A stretch of 64,000 bases of DNA from Macrocybe gigantea. Its lineage: Eukaryota > Basidiomycota > Agaricomycetes > Agaricales > Callistosporiaceae. Shown piece by piece: positions 33,921 through 45,113 of this stretch (within the stretch, counting starts at the first letter, position 1; each line of letters begins with the position of its first letter). The stretch lies in contig SJRY01000295.1 of assembly GCA_011319805.1 (NCBI GenBank), positions 1 to 64,000 of the forward strand, given 5' to 3'. The notes beneath the pieces were generated by a model. It worked only from the letters and a program-made list of their open reading frames with translations, was not told where the DNA came from and ran no database searches. Made by a program: the position numbers and the translations under genes.

Positions 33921-34390
33921 ATGCATCTCTACGCGCCATCCGCGTATGCTCTCTGCTCTCCCTCCTCACCGCCGTCCTTTCCGTCCCGGTGCAACTTCAC
34001 GACAACGACGGCGGCTCATCCCTCCAGCAGCGTCCACGTATACGCCTTGGACGAGCGGCGGCGAGCAGGCACGAGTTTGGAAAAACCGAATTCTCTAGGT
34101 GTGTACACGCTCCATGGCGCCAGTCCTGCCCAAACAGCGAAACTCAATTCGCCTTGACCAGTCTGGAAAGGAGAGTCAACCAACAACCGGAATGGAGCAC
34201 CTTGAGTCCCGAGCAAGCAGCAATCGCTGCGAGTCGCATGGACGCGACGCATCCGTGGATCAACGAGCCAGGCTTGAGCGCGCAGGAAGCGGCATACGCG
34301 TGCGAAGTGGGCTCGAAGAAGCCGAATTGCGTCCGGCGGGCGATGAACAAAGTCAAAGGCGTGCTGAAGAAGCAGAAAGGTCACAAGTGA
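33921..34390 (+). CDS. Small secreted-type protein, start region frame-uncertain
   Basis: The downstream reading frame gives a leader-like stretch IRVCSLLSLLTAVLSVPVQ, then LHDNDGGSSLQQ, and after a probable 42-nt intron (34099..34140) ETQFALTSLERRVNQQPEW, DATHPWINEPGLSAQEAAY, VGSKKPNCVRRAMNKVKG and a basic end. The first ATG downstream of the TATA box is at 33921 but lies in another frame; dropping two bases of the CGCG at about 33935 would join MHLYA to IRVCSLL, resembling the leader of the gene at 35951 (MRFTHLIRLITLLSVLSVVL). Either a 2-base slip exists or an unseen start is used. Function unknown. Confidence 0.5.
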
Positions 34391-34714
34391 GAGTGCGTTC
34401 GTTTCGGATGGGAATGCGTGGGCTATCTTCTTCGTACTGTATGTACTGTAAAATCGTGTAAATCCTGAGACTCAGTTTGGAGCGTTCAAAAGCAGGATGT
34501 ATCACCGAAGAGACGAACTGCGCCCAGAGCTCTCATCAATATTGGTATCAGAGACAAACGTTCGACAAATACCTTCATCACTGCAACTTTGATTGATGCA
34601 GTCATTTTACAAATAAAAGAGACGCCCATGCTTCGCAAAGTCGCTCGCTTCTTCCTGCAGGCTTGACAGATCCTGAGCTGGTCTCGGACTAATTAGCACG
34701 CGTCAACGCGCTCG

Positions 34715-35345
34715 ATGCCTCGTTCTTCCCTACTCTGCTTGTTCCTCCTCATCACCATCACACTGGCAGCGCCGGTCGACAATAAAGGAGCTCCACCACA
34801 CCCAGCGTACGTCCCTCTATGTTCCACTCGAAGGCATTGAACCTTTTCCCCTCCAGAAACCCGGAAAGGGCCAAACGCCCGAACCTGCCGCCCATAAACA
34901 CGCAGTTGGCAAAGAAAGGAGGAAACGCGACGCCGCCCGAGTCGCCTGTCATTCCTGCAATCTTTCGGCACCCCGGCACCCAGCGCCGCATATCGACAAT
35001 AACAAGTCGCCCACCCCACCCGAGTCACCTGTCATCCCTGCAATCTTCCGGACCCCCAACAGGCCAGCAACACAGCGCGACAACAAGAAGCCATCCACTC
35101 CACCCGAGTCACCGGTCATCCCAGCCATCTTCTGGGACCCAGCTAATCCCGCCTCGCGGCCAGACAAGCTGTCGAAAGTGCGCTTCAAGCCCCTGTCTGC
35201 CACACGGCGCAGGCTCCCGAACGATAGCCGTTCCAGAGGCTCCCCGTCGACAAATAACGGAAAACGCACCACCAGCGAGTTGATTGCACTATTCCCGCGA
35301 CCTCCGATCGGCGTGAAGGCTGCTGTGAGACGGAAAGGGACGTAG
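34715..35345 (+). CDS. Small secreted Pro-rich protein with three TPPESPVIPAIF repeats
   Basis: ATG 34715 starts a signal peptide (SSLLCLFLLITITLAAPV). Exon 1 ends at 34806 and exon 2 begins at 34857. Exon 2 contains three copies of TPPESPVIPAIF in units of 84 bp, separated by basic or Asn-rich spacers (HPGTQRR, DNNKSP, DNNKKPS). The frame is lost by one base between units 1 and 2 because that unit is 83 bp. The end (DKLSKVRFKPLSATRRR, then ELIALFPRPPIGVKAAVRR) stops at 35343-35345. A KVRFxP motif is shared with the gene at 35951, so the two are likely paralogues. Repeat peptides flanked by basic residues behind a signal peptide recall precursors cut by kexin-type proteases, but no clean KR/RR sites frame each unit. 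Confidence 0.6.
34930..35125 (+). repeat. 84-bp tandem coding repeat, three units
   Basis: Units begin at 34930, 35013 and 35097 (ACGCCGCCCGAG, ACCCCACCCGAG, ACTCCACCCGAG). Spacings are 83 and 84 bases. Differences are mainly at third codon positions, which indicates that the peptide TPPESPVIPAIF has been kept while the DNA drifted. Confidence 0.75.
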
Positions 35346-35950
35346 ACTTGCTCTGATTTTTTTTTCTTCCCTGTGGAGGATGATAGTTGCTGCACTGTGA
35401 CGTAGGTGGGGCAGTTGGCTTATACGTCACTTCACGTGATTTAAATTGAAGCGTTACGCGACGCGAATTGGGCGCGACTGCGGCAGGCAGGGTGGTGAGA
35501 CGCGACCTCATCAACATCGCGCGATATCCTATTGGCTGTGACTTCAAAATCTCCTTGTCTAACTCAAAGTACCATATTATTACAGCAAGTCTTAAGGACT
35601 GAAGCTTCCAAGGTAATTGGAACAGTGAAAGTCTGAAAGACTGACATCTCATTGTCGAAGCACGGCGCCAAAACGAAATCCCCGCAACGCCATCAACTCC
35701 ATCTCAATTGATGCCGTCCGTTCTCGAGATCATCAGTCTCCGGCAACCAATCCCTCCTATCGCCATTTGAAATGGTGATGTCGTTGCTCCTCCATCACTG
35801 CCAATTAGGGGGCGAATCCATGCTGGGCGTGGCGATATAAGCCGCTCCTTGGGGGGAGATCGATCCACCCGCGTCAAAGGGATAGAGCAGGTCTCGTTCC
35901 GAACCTTTATTGCTCTCGAGCTGGTCTTGACATCAAACAACACCGCACCG

Positions 35951-36746
35951 ATGCGTTTCACTCACCTCATCAGGTTGATCACCCTTCTTTCCGTCTTATC
36001 CGTCGTTCTCTCGTACCCCATCGAGGACGACTCATCTGGGGGCCGACTCGGAACGATTGCGCGACGCGCAGACGCAAACTCATCAAGAGGCCGGTTTTTT
36101 GGGTACGTAGCACGTTGTTTCCGCTTTAGGACACTGAAAAGATACAACCCTCCCATTACAAAGTCGTATCCTTCCGGGGCAAAGGCAGAAGAAGGATAAG
36201 CAACAGGAGTCTCCTCCGTCTAGCCCTCCTCCCGACCAACAACCTCCGAGTCTCTTGCAGAAGAGTCGCCACAGTTTCCGGAAGGTGTTCAGGCGGCCCG
36301 GATCGAACACGTCGCCTCCGCCTTCGCCCCACCACCAGCACTACCGCAGAGGCAAAGCGCAAGCGGGAGTCCTCCCACGTCCAAGCCTCCATCTACATCT
36401 TCCTCGGAGTCACGGAGATATGTAAGTCACCGTCACCATCGTCCCGATTGTTCGAGCGCCACCCTGACGGATCGGCAAGCAATATTCCTTGTTCCCTTCC
36501 ACAGCCTCGCCGGATAAGAATAAGAAACCGACCCCGCCACGCCTTGGTCCTCTTCCGCCAAAGCTTTCTCCCGTTTCACCGGTCTCAGGTCCGAAGAAGG
36601 TGAGATTTGAGCCCGTTGGGCCGCCTCCGAGCGAACCGCTCCCGCCCTCTCCGCTGGTCGACCGCTTCCCTCAGCCTCCGCAGAGTCCTGGAGCGCAACT
36701 TCCTCCGCCACTGCCAGAAAGGTCGCCCCTTCGGAATCGTGCCTAA
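35951..36746 (+). CDS. Small secreted Pro-rich protein with KVRFEP motif
   Basis: A GCGATATAAGCC box lies at about 35831-35842. ATG 35951 opens a signal peptide (LIRLITLLSVLSVVLSYP) followed by IEDDSSGGRL. After an intron near 36102-36165 the chain continues KDKQQESPPSSPPPDQQPP, SLLQKSRHSFRKVFRRPGS and a His/Arg-rich stretch; after a second intron (about 36421-36505) it gives SPDKNKKPTPPRLGPLPPK, GPKKVRFEPVGPPPSEPLP and stops at 36744-36746. The exact first splice is unsettled. The leader, Pro-rich composition and KVRFxP motif link it to 34715-35345. It is strongly basic and disordered; function unknown. Confidence 0.58.
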
Positions 36747-37411
36747 AACGACAGCGGAGCGGCTATTGAGTCGTAGAATCATATCGTGTTGTGCTGTTTC
36801 TCATAGCTACATCATAGTTACTGGCATCCGACAAGAGAACTCACTGAGCCCACAAGAAACATGATGCAAATGACTCGTGTGCGATTCTCAAAAAAAAGGA
36901 ATAGGTTGAGCGGAGTAGCTCTTGCCGTGTAGTCAGGGTTACATGCGATGAAACTCCACTGTTTCTGCTATCGATCGTGTCCTCCGTCACAAGGATCTCG
37001 AGAGCAGCTGCGATGCTGAGCCAGCTGGGTACGCTGCAGCCGCACCTGCACATCATTTTGCACAGGCATCTTTTGTTCCTCGTCGATATGCGCTCGTGGT
37101 CCTCTTGCATGGTATCATAAGTCGTCCATGCACGAGAATTTCGGGATGCGCTCTCATCCGTTCTTCTTCCCCGCCCAAGTCGCGTAGTATGAGTGTTTAG
37201 ATGTGTTCCGAGTATGCATCGCACACCAGTGGGTGGTCCGGCTGTTCGATGCTAGGATCAAGGCGGACGGCGAGTGGCTGGATTCGATCACATCACACCT
37301 CTACCTTCTTCCCCAGCTCATGGTTGCACTTCCAGTTCCACGCATGCCTGCCTTTGCCACTACAGCCGGACGACTCATGCACGCCTGACTTCCTCCCCTA
37401 CCTCACCTAGA
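36747..37411. other. Intergenic region between convergent genes
   Basis: No supported gene. It lies between the plus-strand small secreted gene and the minus-strand Ser/Thr-rich gene, so it should hold two 3' ends. Short chance frames only. Confidence 0.4.
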
Positions 37412-38311
37412 TCACTGTCGATGCGAGCACGGCCTACTCCTCCTACTCCTTACTCCTCTATTGCTGCCACTGCCACGTAGGAAATCGGGTCCCGTCTCCA
37501 CATTGTCGTCTGGATTCGCCATCGCGATACCCCTGCTCCCACTCCCACTCAGCGGCGTCTGCTGCGCACCATCATACCGCGCATAGGCGTCGCGTTCTTT
37601 CGCGTTCCTAGACGAGGCCAGCACTGCTCCAGAAGAGGACGTCGAAGAAGGGTTCGTGGCATAGTATTCATATGGGTTGAGCAAGCCCTGTGGCGTCACG
37701 TTGGACGAGCCGCCCTTGTTCTGGCCCGAAGTTCCGATGCCGGTGACGTCCGTTCCGAGTGCGAGGACGGTCGTGCTCTGGACGACAGTAGTGTACACCT
37801 GTCCATCGCTCGTTCCGCTATATGAATATTAATTCACCGCGCAGTGCATACGCAGCATGCGGACGGATAGACAGACATGATCAGCTTCATCGGGTGGGAT
37901 GGAAGGGGACTTACATGATCGTAGACTGGAAGACGGAGGTGGAAGATGCGCTGAGTGCGCTGAGAGACGAAATGATCGATGCGTTGGACGAGCTCGAGGG
38001 CACAGAGAAGGACGCAGAGGAGGAAGGCTCGCTCGATTGTACGCTGAAGAGTGGGGTGGAGGACTCTGACGAGGGGGCGGGCGACTGTGTCGAGAGTGGA
38101 GGGGGCAATGTTGATGAAGGCTGCGAGGGCGTCAACTGTAACGGTGTTGAGGATGTGGGCGTCAATGGAAGTGAGGATGTTGGATCTGCTTGCACAAACG
38201 GTCAGCGTAGATGCGGGACGAGGAATAATGAGAAGAGGGTGGCCACAATGTGCTCTCGTCCGAGGGGCTGGAAATGAACAACGGGGATGAGGACATCGGC
38301 AACGATTCCAT
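37412..38311 (-). CDS. Ser/Thr/Pro-rich surface-type protein
   Basis: At least two exons are clear: about 38195..37920, a run of Ser, Thr and Pro (LTPSQPSSTLPPPLSTQSPA, then SSASFSVPSSSSNASI), and 37809..37412 (GTSDGQVYTTVVQSTTVLAL, SSNVTPQGLLNPYEYYAT, SRNAKERDAYARYDGAQQT). The intron between them is a good GTAAGT...ATATAG. Upstream, ATG at 38311 (MESLPMSSSP) may be the start, but its join to the Ser-rich exon is not settled and no clear leader is seen. The composition fits an O-glycosylated wall or surface protein. No membrane helix is obvious. Family unknown. Confidence 0.5.
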
Positions 38312-39634
38312 GGTCTTTTTTGTCAATGTCACAGCAGACGGAAGAGAAAAAGAAAGAGATGCGCCGGAGAGTTGAATGAGACTCGGCGCTCGAGCTTGGG
38401 GACTAATCCAATTCGTGTTATCTGCTCATGGCGCATGCGTGGTTCTCTTCGCCGCACTTCTCGGAAGGCCTGGCTGCCTCCCGGTCTTTTTGAACTAAAA
38501 ATGGAGAAGATAAAAAGAAAAAAACTCACTGCTCGGATGATGCTGTTGCCCATTGAAATGGGTTGGCTTGCTCACAGCTGCATCAAGAGAGTCTCTGTTT
38601 GATGATATCAAACTGCCAAGCCTGAGAGTGCTCGATACCTGACCCCTCTTCCATGCCGCATGCAAACTGTGGTGCACATAGACTCCAGCTGTACATGTTC
38701 CACCGGGAGAAAAGCAATCACTGATGGACACTAACTAAAACTCGGAGGATGTTGACGGCGTTGATGATCAAACCTTTCAATTGCAACTCCATCGACCTTG
38801 CCAGCGCCTCGTCCAGTTGGTGTATGTTTGGCATTTTCTTGCCGGCTTGCCGGCCAGCCACGGCATCTCTCCAACGGCAATGATCATTCCTTCTTGTTCA
38901 ACTGCATGCCTCGAGCTCCCACCTCTGCTATAGACGCCTAAAAAGCTATGTGCCGTGACGCGATCTGACTAGGACGCGACAGCTCGACGCGACATGCGAT
39001 CATGATCAGCCATGTTCAGAACCTCTGCCATGCCGTACTTACCAGTCCTCAATCTGTCAACGGGGAGCGCTCGTCTTGACTTCCGGATTCGGATGTGGTT
39101 TGGCCTTTGTGTCTCTTTTTTGTTTTCTCCGCGGTTTCACGATTGACAACAAACCTTCGAGGCCAAAGCTTTTGTCTTTGTCCTTGAATTTTAAATTTCA
39201 TCAGGAAGCTCGTCATAGCAACGGGCGACCACTCACTCAAATGAACGAAGACAAGCCATCCATTCTCTGGTGTCAAAGAAAGAGTGGACCCTCCTCTTTT
39301 GGCCAGCATGACCCGCCATCCTGGCGATGCCTTGCTATGGCACAATGCAGACCATGCGTGGCCCAGATCAAATCAGCTGGCCACGGCTTTTTTTCTCTTC
39401 TCTCCCCTTCGCCACACGGCTTTGGTCAAGTCAAAGCGGTGCCCGCGGGTCATTTCACAGCTTGGCCGAGAGAGAGTATATAAGGCGCGAGGCGGGCTTA
39501 ACTTGGGGCTTTAGAAGTTTTTTTCTACTCCACTCCTATCGAGTGCTTTTACTGCACCACTTGCGCTTGCGAATAGCATCTCTGTGAACTCTTTCTCCCT
39601 CTCTCTGCCGTTGTAATCTTCGTGTCTACTGAAG
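38312..39634. promoter_or_regulatory. Divergent intergenic region
   Basis: 1.3 kb between minus-strand Ser/Thr-rich and plus-strand acidic genes, without a supported gene. GAGTATATAAGGC at 39473-39485 is a good TATA box for the acidic gene, about 150 bases before its ATG. CT-rich sequence (39525-39610) follows it, typical of strong fungal core promoters. Confidence 0.55.
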
Positions 39635-41364
39635 ATGCTCGCGCAACCTCGGCTGCTGTCTTGGCTTCGCCACAAGCCTAGCAATCTCACTCGTGGTTCA
39701 TTTCACAACAACGACCAAGACCCCAACACCGACACCGACACCGACACCGACTCTGATACAGAGAAGAGCATCCCGTACTACGCTTTCCGCTTTGTCAAAC
39801 CCAAATCCAACAAGACATCTCCGACGACCGCCGAAACGAGCCCTGTGCACGCCACGGTTGCATCCGCATTTTCTGCTGGACTTGATCAGGCTGAGCAGGT
39901 TCTGCGCCGCGTTGGCGTCGGAAAGAGGAGTGTGAGGGAGGCTGAGGATGCGCTTGAAGATGGGGACGATGAAGCGTCATCTTCTTCGTCTGTGTCCGAG
40001 GCGCCATCCACACCGTCTCTTGCATCTCCGTTCTTGTCTTCTTCCCCTTCTGTTCAGAACTCTGACAGTGAAATTGACATGGGCACTGTGGCGCCCAACC
40101 CTTTCTCTGGTCCTGGCTCGCTCTATGCCCCGACTTACAAGTCCAGTTCCAAGGAGTCTGCTGTGGCGCATGCGACTGCCTCCATCTTTCGCCCCTTCGG
40201 AAGCCTGTTTCTGCCTTTTGCTCCACACAAGACAAACACCGACATCAAGTGCGCCTCAACTGCCAACGGCCGCCACCGCCGCCTCTTCACTGCAGAGCTG
40301 GCTTCTGACGACGACGAGGTGCTCGCCCAGCCCGTGCGCGGGAAGCACGCTGGGTTCCTCGCTTCTGCGCCTCCTGCTTCTGCCTCCCCTAGCCCTGCCT
40401 CTGCGCAATTTTTAGGCTCTGCCTCAGTCTCTGGCAGCTTTGATTTGGTCAACGACTGCAACGGAGAGGACGACGACTTGGAAGACGACGGTGCGGATGA
40501 GTTCGACGTCGACCTTGAGGCTTGCGTGCGCTCTGCGACTGATGAGGAGGGTGATGACGAGTCTTCGGAGTGCAGCTCGGACAGTGCCAGCATCGCCTCG
40601 CGCACTGGCCCGCCACCGACGCCTGTCCTGGATTACGCGCTCCTGCCCCGCCTCGTCGCCTTTGAAGATGCAGAATTGGACGCCTTGGACTCGCTCAAGA
40701 CCTTTGCTCCACCCGCTGCACTGCTGCCGCGCACCACCGTCACCCCAACGCCAACGCCGTGCGCTACACCTGTCTGCTCAAGGTCAAAGGCAAAGCTGCG
40801 GACGACGAGCCGATAATTCTGTCGCCCAAGGAGACCTACATCGACACCGACACCGACGCCGATACAGTGCGCCCGTCGAGCCTCTTCGCCCCGCCTCGCG
40901 CCCAGGACTTGCTCCGCATGACAGGCCCCGTGGAAGCTTGGTGCGCCCCGCTGGACGTCGTCCGCTTCGTGAGTGCCGAGTCCGCCGTTCCTCCGCCTGC
41001 GCATCCCCATGCACATGCATTGCCTCTATCGCCGTTCTCGAGGGACCCGTTCGGACCTGCGATGATCCAGCCGTTCCGCGACCAGAATGCGCTCTTTGCG
41101 GACGAGGCCGGGGACGAGGCGGGTGAAGAAGACGAAGAGTCCGCCCAGCTTATCTCGGACTCTGTGTTTGACCCCTCGCACACCCGCGAGGCCGTGTTCT
41201 CGCGCTGCCCATTCCAGGCCAACGAATCGGCTTTGCCGTACTTCCCCGTCGACGGTCAGCTGCTGGCTGGAGTTTTGCAGGAAATGTCCGTCGTCACGCA
41301 CGACGACTCGTTTGACGATTTTCCGGTGTGCGAGATGTCGAGAGCGATGGGGCTGCACGATTGA
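39635..41364 (+). CDS. Acidic Ser/Asp-rich protein, one frameshift
   Basis: A long intronless gene. The first frame from ATG 39635 covers 393 codons: a TDTDTDTD run, IPYYAFRFVKPKSNK, VHATVASAFSAGLDQAEQVL, Asp/Glu-Ser clusters (DDDLEDDGADEFDVDLE) and LLPRLVAFEDAELDALDSL. At 40745-40760, inside a CCAACG tandem, the frame shifts by one base; reading the next frame gives RYTCLLKVKGKAADDEPIIL, another DTDTDAD run, FSRDPFGPAMIQPFRDQNAL, a Glu/Asp block and LLAGVLQEMSVVTHDDSFD, ending at 41364. Both halves share composition and codon use, so they are one protein of about 577 residues. No signal peptide or known domain. A regulatory or scaffold role is only a guess. Confidence 0.65.
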
Positions 41365-41379
41365 CTGCATTTTGTTGGT

Positions 41380-41548
41380 TGCTTTTTTTTTTTTTTGTTG
41401 TGGTTCTATCTGTATCTGGGACGGTTTTTCTTTTTTTTTTTCTTTTTTTTTTTTCCTTTTTTTTTCTCTTTTTCTTTTTCTTTTTTTCTTTTCTTTTTTT
41501 TTTGGTTTAATTTTTTTTTCTTTTTTTCTTTTTTTTTTTTTTTTCCCG
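41380..41548 (+). repeat. Long T-rich tract
   Basis: About 165 bases are almost only T with single C or G interruptions, directly after the stop of the acidic gene. It is probably its 3' UTR and terminator zone. Length is likely unstable and may be misassembled. Confidence 0.7.
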
Positions 41549-42032
41549 TCTCTTCTCGTGCAACCGTTCATATATACGATAGTGTGACTCGACTGTTGTC
41601 GTTATTCCGTATATATGATGCGAGTGGTTTGCCGTGTGTTGTGTTTGATTCCTCAAGACTTTGCTTCAAGTTGTACTATACAGTAGATTGTCTCATTCGT
41701 GTGCTTGCGTCTGTAACGGTTTCCACTTTGTCTGGTCTATCGACTTGGTTTGATCCGAAAATGTCACTATGTCCGAGGCATCATTTTTCCGTGAGCATCG
41801 CAAGGGACTTGCACGGTCGATGGACCAACCACCACCTCCAGGCGCCTATCACTGATGGAGAAGGTGATCGTGATGGTCCTTATCACCATCTCCAAGGCGT
41901 TGTGCTCATGAGATCCCACGAGAAGCCCTGCTGCATAAAAATACGGTCAGGGCAGCCCTCCATTGCTCACAACCAAATCTCGACTCTCTGCCCACCCTTC
42001 CGCTCCTGCGTTGAAATCCGCTGCGGCTGGTG

Positions 42033-43021
42033 ATGGGCAATTTGTACAGGAGAAGCGAGGGAGTCGGTGGAAGCCATGTCAATTTGAACCTCGACTTGAA
42101 CTCCGTGGATGGTGCGCGTTTCGCGTTTAACCTCCTGTTTGCCATCTGGGCGATGGCGCTGGCATTCCGCTCTCTACGCATCGTGCACGCTCGAACAAGG
42201 GGCATGGGCGTGCACGCGCCCATCCTCTCGCATGTCATTGTATTCTTTGCGCTCCTCTTTTCCCTCACGGCGGACGTGTTGAACGCCGCGTACGTCGCGC
42301 TCGCCAACAACCTCAACGCATTTGGCTCGTCTGGACTGACCTCGGAGTTCGTCATCATGCTGGACTGGACGTTCGTCCAGACGGATATCCTCCTCGCCGT
42401 GGCGTTCCTCGCGTTCGTGTTCGTCGCGTACCGCGTAATGCGCGGAGAAGCACTACCCGTGTGGAAGCCCGCACTCGACGGCACGTTGGTCTGCGCGTGG
42501 ACGGCAGTCATGATCGCCCGTCTGGTGGTGTACTCAGAGGTGTTTACGCGGCGGACGACCTCTGGGCCAAGCGATGCTGAGGCATTTCGTGCGAAGGTGA
42601 AGACCTTTCGGGACTTGACATGGGCGATGTATGCCCTACAGATCGCGACTACGCTCGATGTCATCGTCTCGGCTGCATGGCTTCGGCTGCAGGCGAGGAA
42701 GACCGAGTACACCGACAAGGTGCGTGTTCTCACCGTTTTGAATTTCATCATCTCCTTTCTGAGACCGCGTCGGTTCGATGGAATGCAGGCAGCGACATAT
42801 CTCGCTCTTGTGACCGCGCCGTTGCTTCTGATACGCGCCTTGTTCGGGCTGGCGATCAATATTGTCGACGTTGAGAAGCATCGTCTTTTACGTTTAATTT
42901 CGATGCACTGTCATTGGCGACGACGATCGTGGATGGGTTTCTTCTTTACGTTGCCATCTCTGCATTTCTGGTAGGAGGAACCGTGCAGGAAAATCTACGG
43001 AGCATGTCTGATGGGAAATAG
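42033..43021 (+). CDS. Seven-TM membrane protein, copy 1
   Basis: ATG 42033 (MGNLYRRSEG) starts an exon encoding hydrophobic segments AFNLLFAIWAMALAFRSL, ILSHVIVFFALLFSLTADVL, DILLAVAFLAFVFVAYRV, GTLVCAWTAVMIARLVVY and LQIATTLDVIVSAAWLRL. A 69-nt frame-neutral intron (about 42720-42788) separates these from YLALVTAPLLLIRALFGLAI. Near 42872 one base is missing compared with copy 2 (GTTGAGAAGCATCG against TTTGAAGAGGCATCG); the annotated frame then runs to 42974, while the other frame restores the last helix and ends SMSDGK at 43021. Family unknown; seven predicted helices and a basic N terminus. Confidence 0.65.
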
Positions 43022-44122
43022 TGGTCTTCTGTCTGATACTTACGTTCTGCCCACGTCCAGTCCTCCCCATGAAATGTATCGTACCGCGTCTTCGTATATA
43101 TTATATATATAATATTCTATTGCCTTCCGTTCCATCTACATATAAAATACATTAGAGTAGAGAGCTACGTGCCGTTCAAACACGTTTGGAGAGCAATCTC
43201 ACTTTTCCGGCCTTTCTAATGGTCTCTGCCATTCGGACCCACCTCAAGCGAGCGCCAGCGAATTTGAGGTGGCATTTCTTGCGTCGTGTTCACGTGACGC
43301 CGCCGCTACGTCGGTCGGTTTGGATGTTCATCCATCCTCGCATCTTCATAGTCATTTGCGCTAGGGCTCCCGCCCCCCACCTCACCCGACTATCCACGTA
43401 TACATATATTTATATGTCAACGTGAACACAAAGACACAAGAGACTCAGCATTCCGTGACTAGGGTACTCTTGCCATTAAAGACAGGCTCACAGAAAATTC
43501 TCCACAGCAGCAATTCTTGCCAAGAGCGTTGCCTGAAGTTCATAGAATGGGGCGACGCATTCTATGTACGTGCTCCAATGAATACATCCCTTCTATGGTC
43601 TTTTTTTCCTTGACAACGACGCCGACAAAGAAGCTACTCGTCGAGATGCCTAATTGCACATCCAGCTTCGAGTGAAATCACCATTTCTTGGTAACATGGA
43701 TTGTCCATTCCATCCCAACCAGCAATTATGGTCCACGACATTGGTCTGTCCACTGAATTGCATCCCTGTTGTCTGATACGAAAATGTCGCTACTCCCCAT
43801 GGTACGGTCACTGCATCATTTCTCCGCGAGCATCGCAATCAGGCTTGCACTGCCTGTCAATTAAACGGGTTTCACGTCTAAGACGCAGTGCGTAGACGCG
43901 ATTCTAAAGTACGATCAATTGACCAACCCCACCCCAGATGCCCATCTTTGCTGTCAGGTGATCGAGATGGAAATGTTGACGATGCTTATCATCAACACCA
44001 AGGTGTCGTGCATTGAGATCCCAGGAATAGCTTTGCCCTATAAAAATATGATCAAGGCGACCTACCTGCACACAATTAGGCTCCCCTTCCCACTTCTGCC
44101 TTCATATCCTCTGCAGCTAGCG

Positions 44123-45113
44123 ATGGGCAACTTGTACAGAAGAAGAAGAGGAGGAGGCGGAGGAGGCGGAAGCAGCATCGATTTAAACCTCGCGTTGAAC
44201 TCCATAGACGCTGCGTGGTTCGCATTTGACGTCCTCTTTGCTATCTGGGCGCTTGCACTGGCATTGCGCTGTCTGCGCATCGTGCGCACGCGAACCAGGG
44301 GCATGCATGTGCATGTCCTCTTGCATGTCATTGTTTCTTTGCGGTCACGTTTTCGCTCACAGCCGACGCGCTGGACGCCGCGTACGCTGCGCTTGCCAAC
44401 AACCTCAACGCAGTGGATTCGCTTGGGCCGACCCCAGAGCTCATCCTCATGCTGGAATGGACGTTCGACCAGGCCGATATCCTCTTCGCCGTGGCGTTCC
44501 TCGCGTTCATATTCTTCGCATACCGCACCCTGCACGGAATAGCATTGCCTGGGTGGAAGCTCGCGCTTGACGGCACGTTGGTCTGTGCCTGGACGGCAGT
44601 CATGATCGCCTTTCTGTGGCGTATTCTGAAGTCCTTAGCTTCACATGGACGATCACCGGGCCAAGCGACGAGGCGGCCTTCCGCACGAAGTTGAAGACCT
44701 TTCGGACTTGATGTGGGCGATGTATGCCCTCCAGATCGCGACTACCCTCGATGTCGTCGCTTCGGCCGCGTGGCTTCGGCTGCAGGCGAGGAAGACTGAG
44801 TACAGCGATAAGGTCTGTGTTCTCGCCGTTGAATTTCATCGTCTTCTTTCTGAGACCGCATCGGTTCGATGAAACGCAGACAGCGACATATCTCGCTCTT
44901 GCGACGGCGCCGTTGTTTCTGATACGCGCCTTGTTCTGGCTGGCGATCAATATCGTCGCCTTTGAAGAGGCATCGTCTTTTACATTTGATTTCGATGCAC
45001 TGTCATTGGCAGTGGTAATCGTTAACGGGTTGCTTCTTTACGTTGCCATCTCTGCGTTTCTGGCAGGAGGAACGGTCCAAGAAAAGCAGACAAAGTCTAT
45101 GCAGAATGTCTGA
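44123..45113 (+). pseudogene. Seven-TM membrane protein, copy 2 (frameshifted)
   Basis: Starts MGNLYRRRRG with a Gly run, then SIDLNLALNSIDAAWFAFDV, LFAIWALALALRCLRIV. Compared with copy 1 it lacks one base near 44330 (TGTTTCTTTG against TGTATTCTTTG), another near 44622, and bases near 44702 (TTTCGGACTTGATG against TTTCGGGACTTGACATGG). Between breaks the protein is well kept: ADILFAVAFLAFIFFAY, GTLVCAWTAVMIAF, YALQIATTLDVVASAAWLRL, YLALATAPLFLIRALFWLAI and a full C terminus ending KSMQNV at 45113. Three breaks make loss of function likely unless the sequence is wrong. Confidence 0.65.

Noticed and set aside
37197..37480. Overlapping plus-strand frames rich in Thr/Pro/Ser
   Set aside because: They cover the 3' end of the minus-strand Ser/Thr-rich gene and look like its complement plus flanking sequence.
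41380..41571. Phe-rich plus or Lys-rich minus frames
   Set aside because: Translation of a T-rich tract; low complexity, not a gene.
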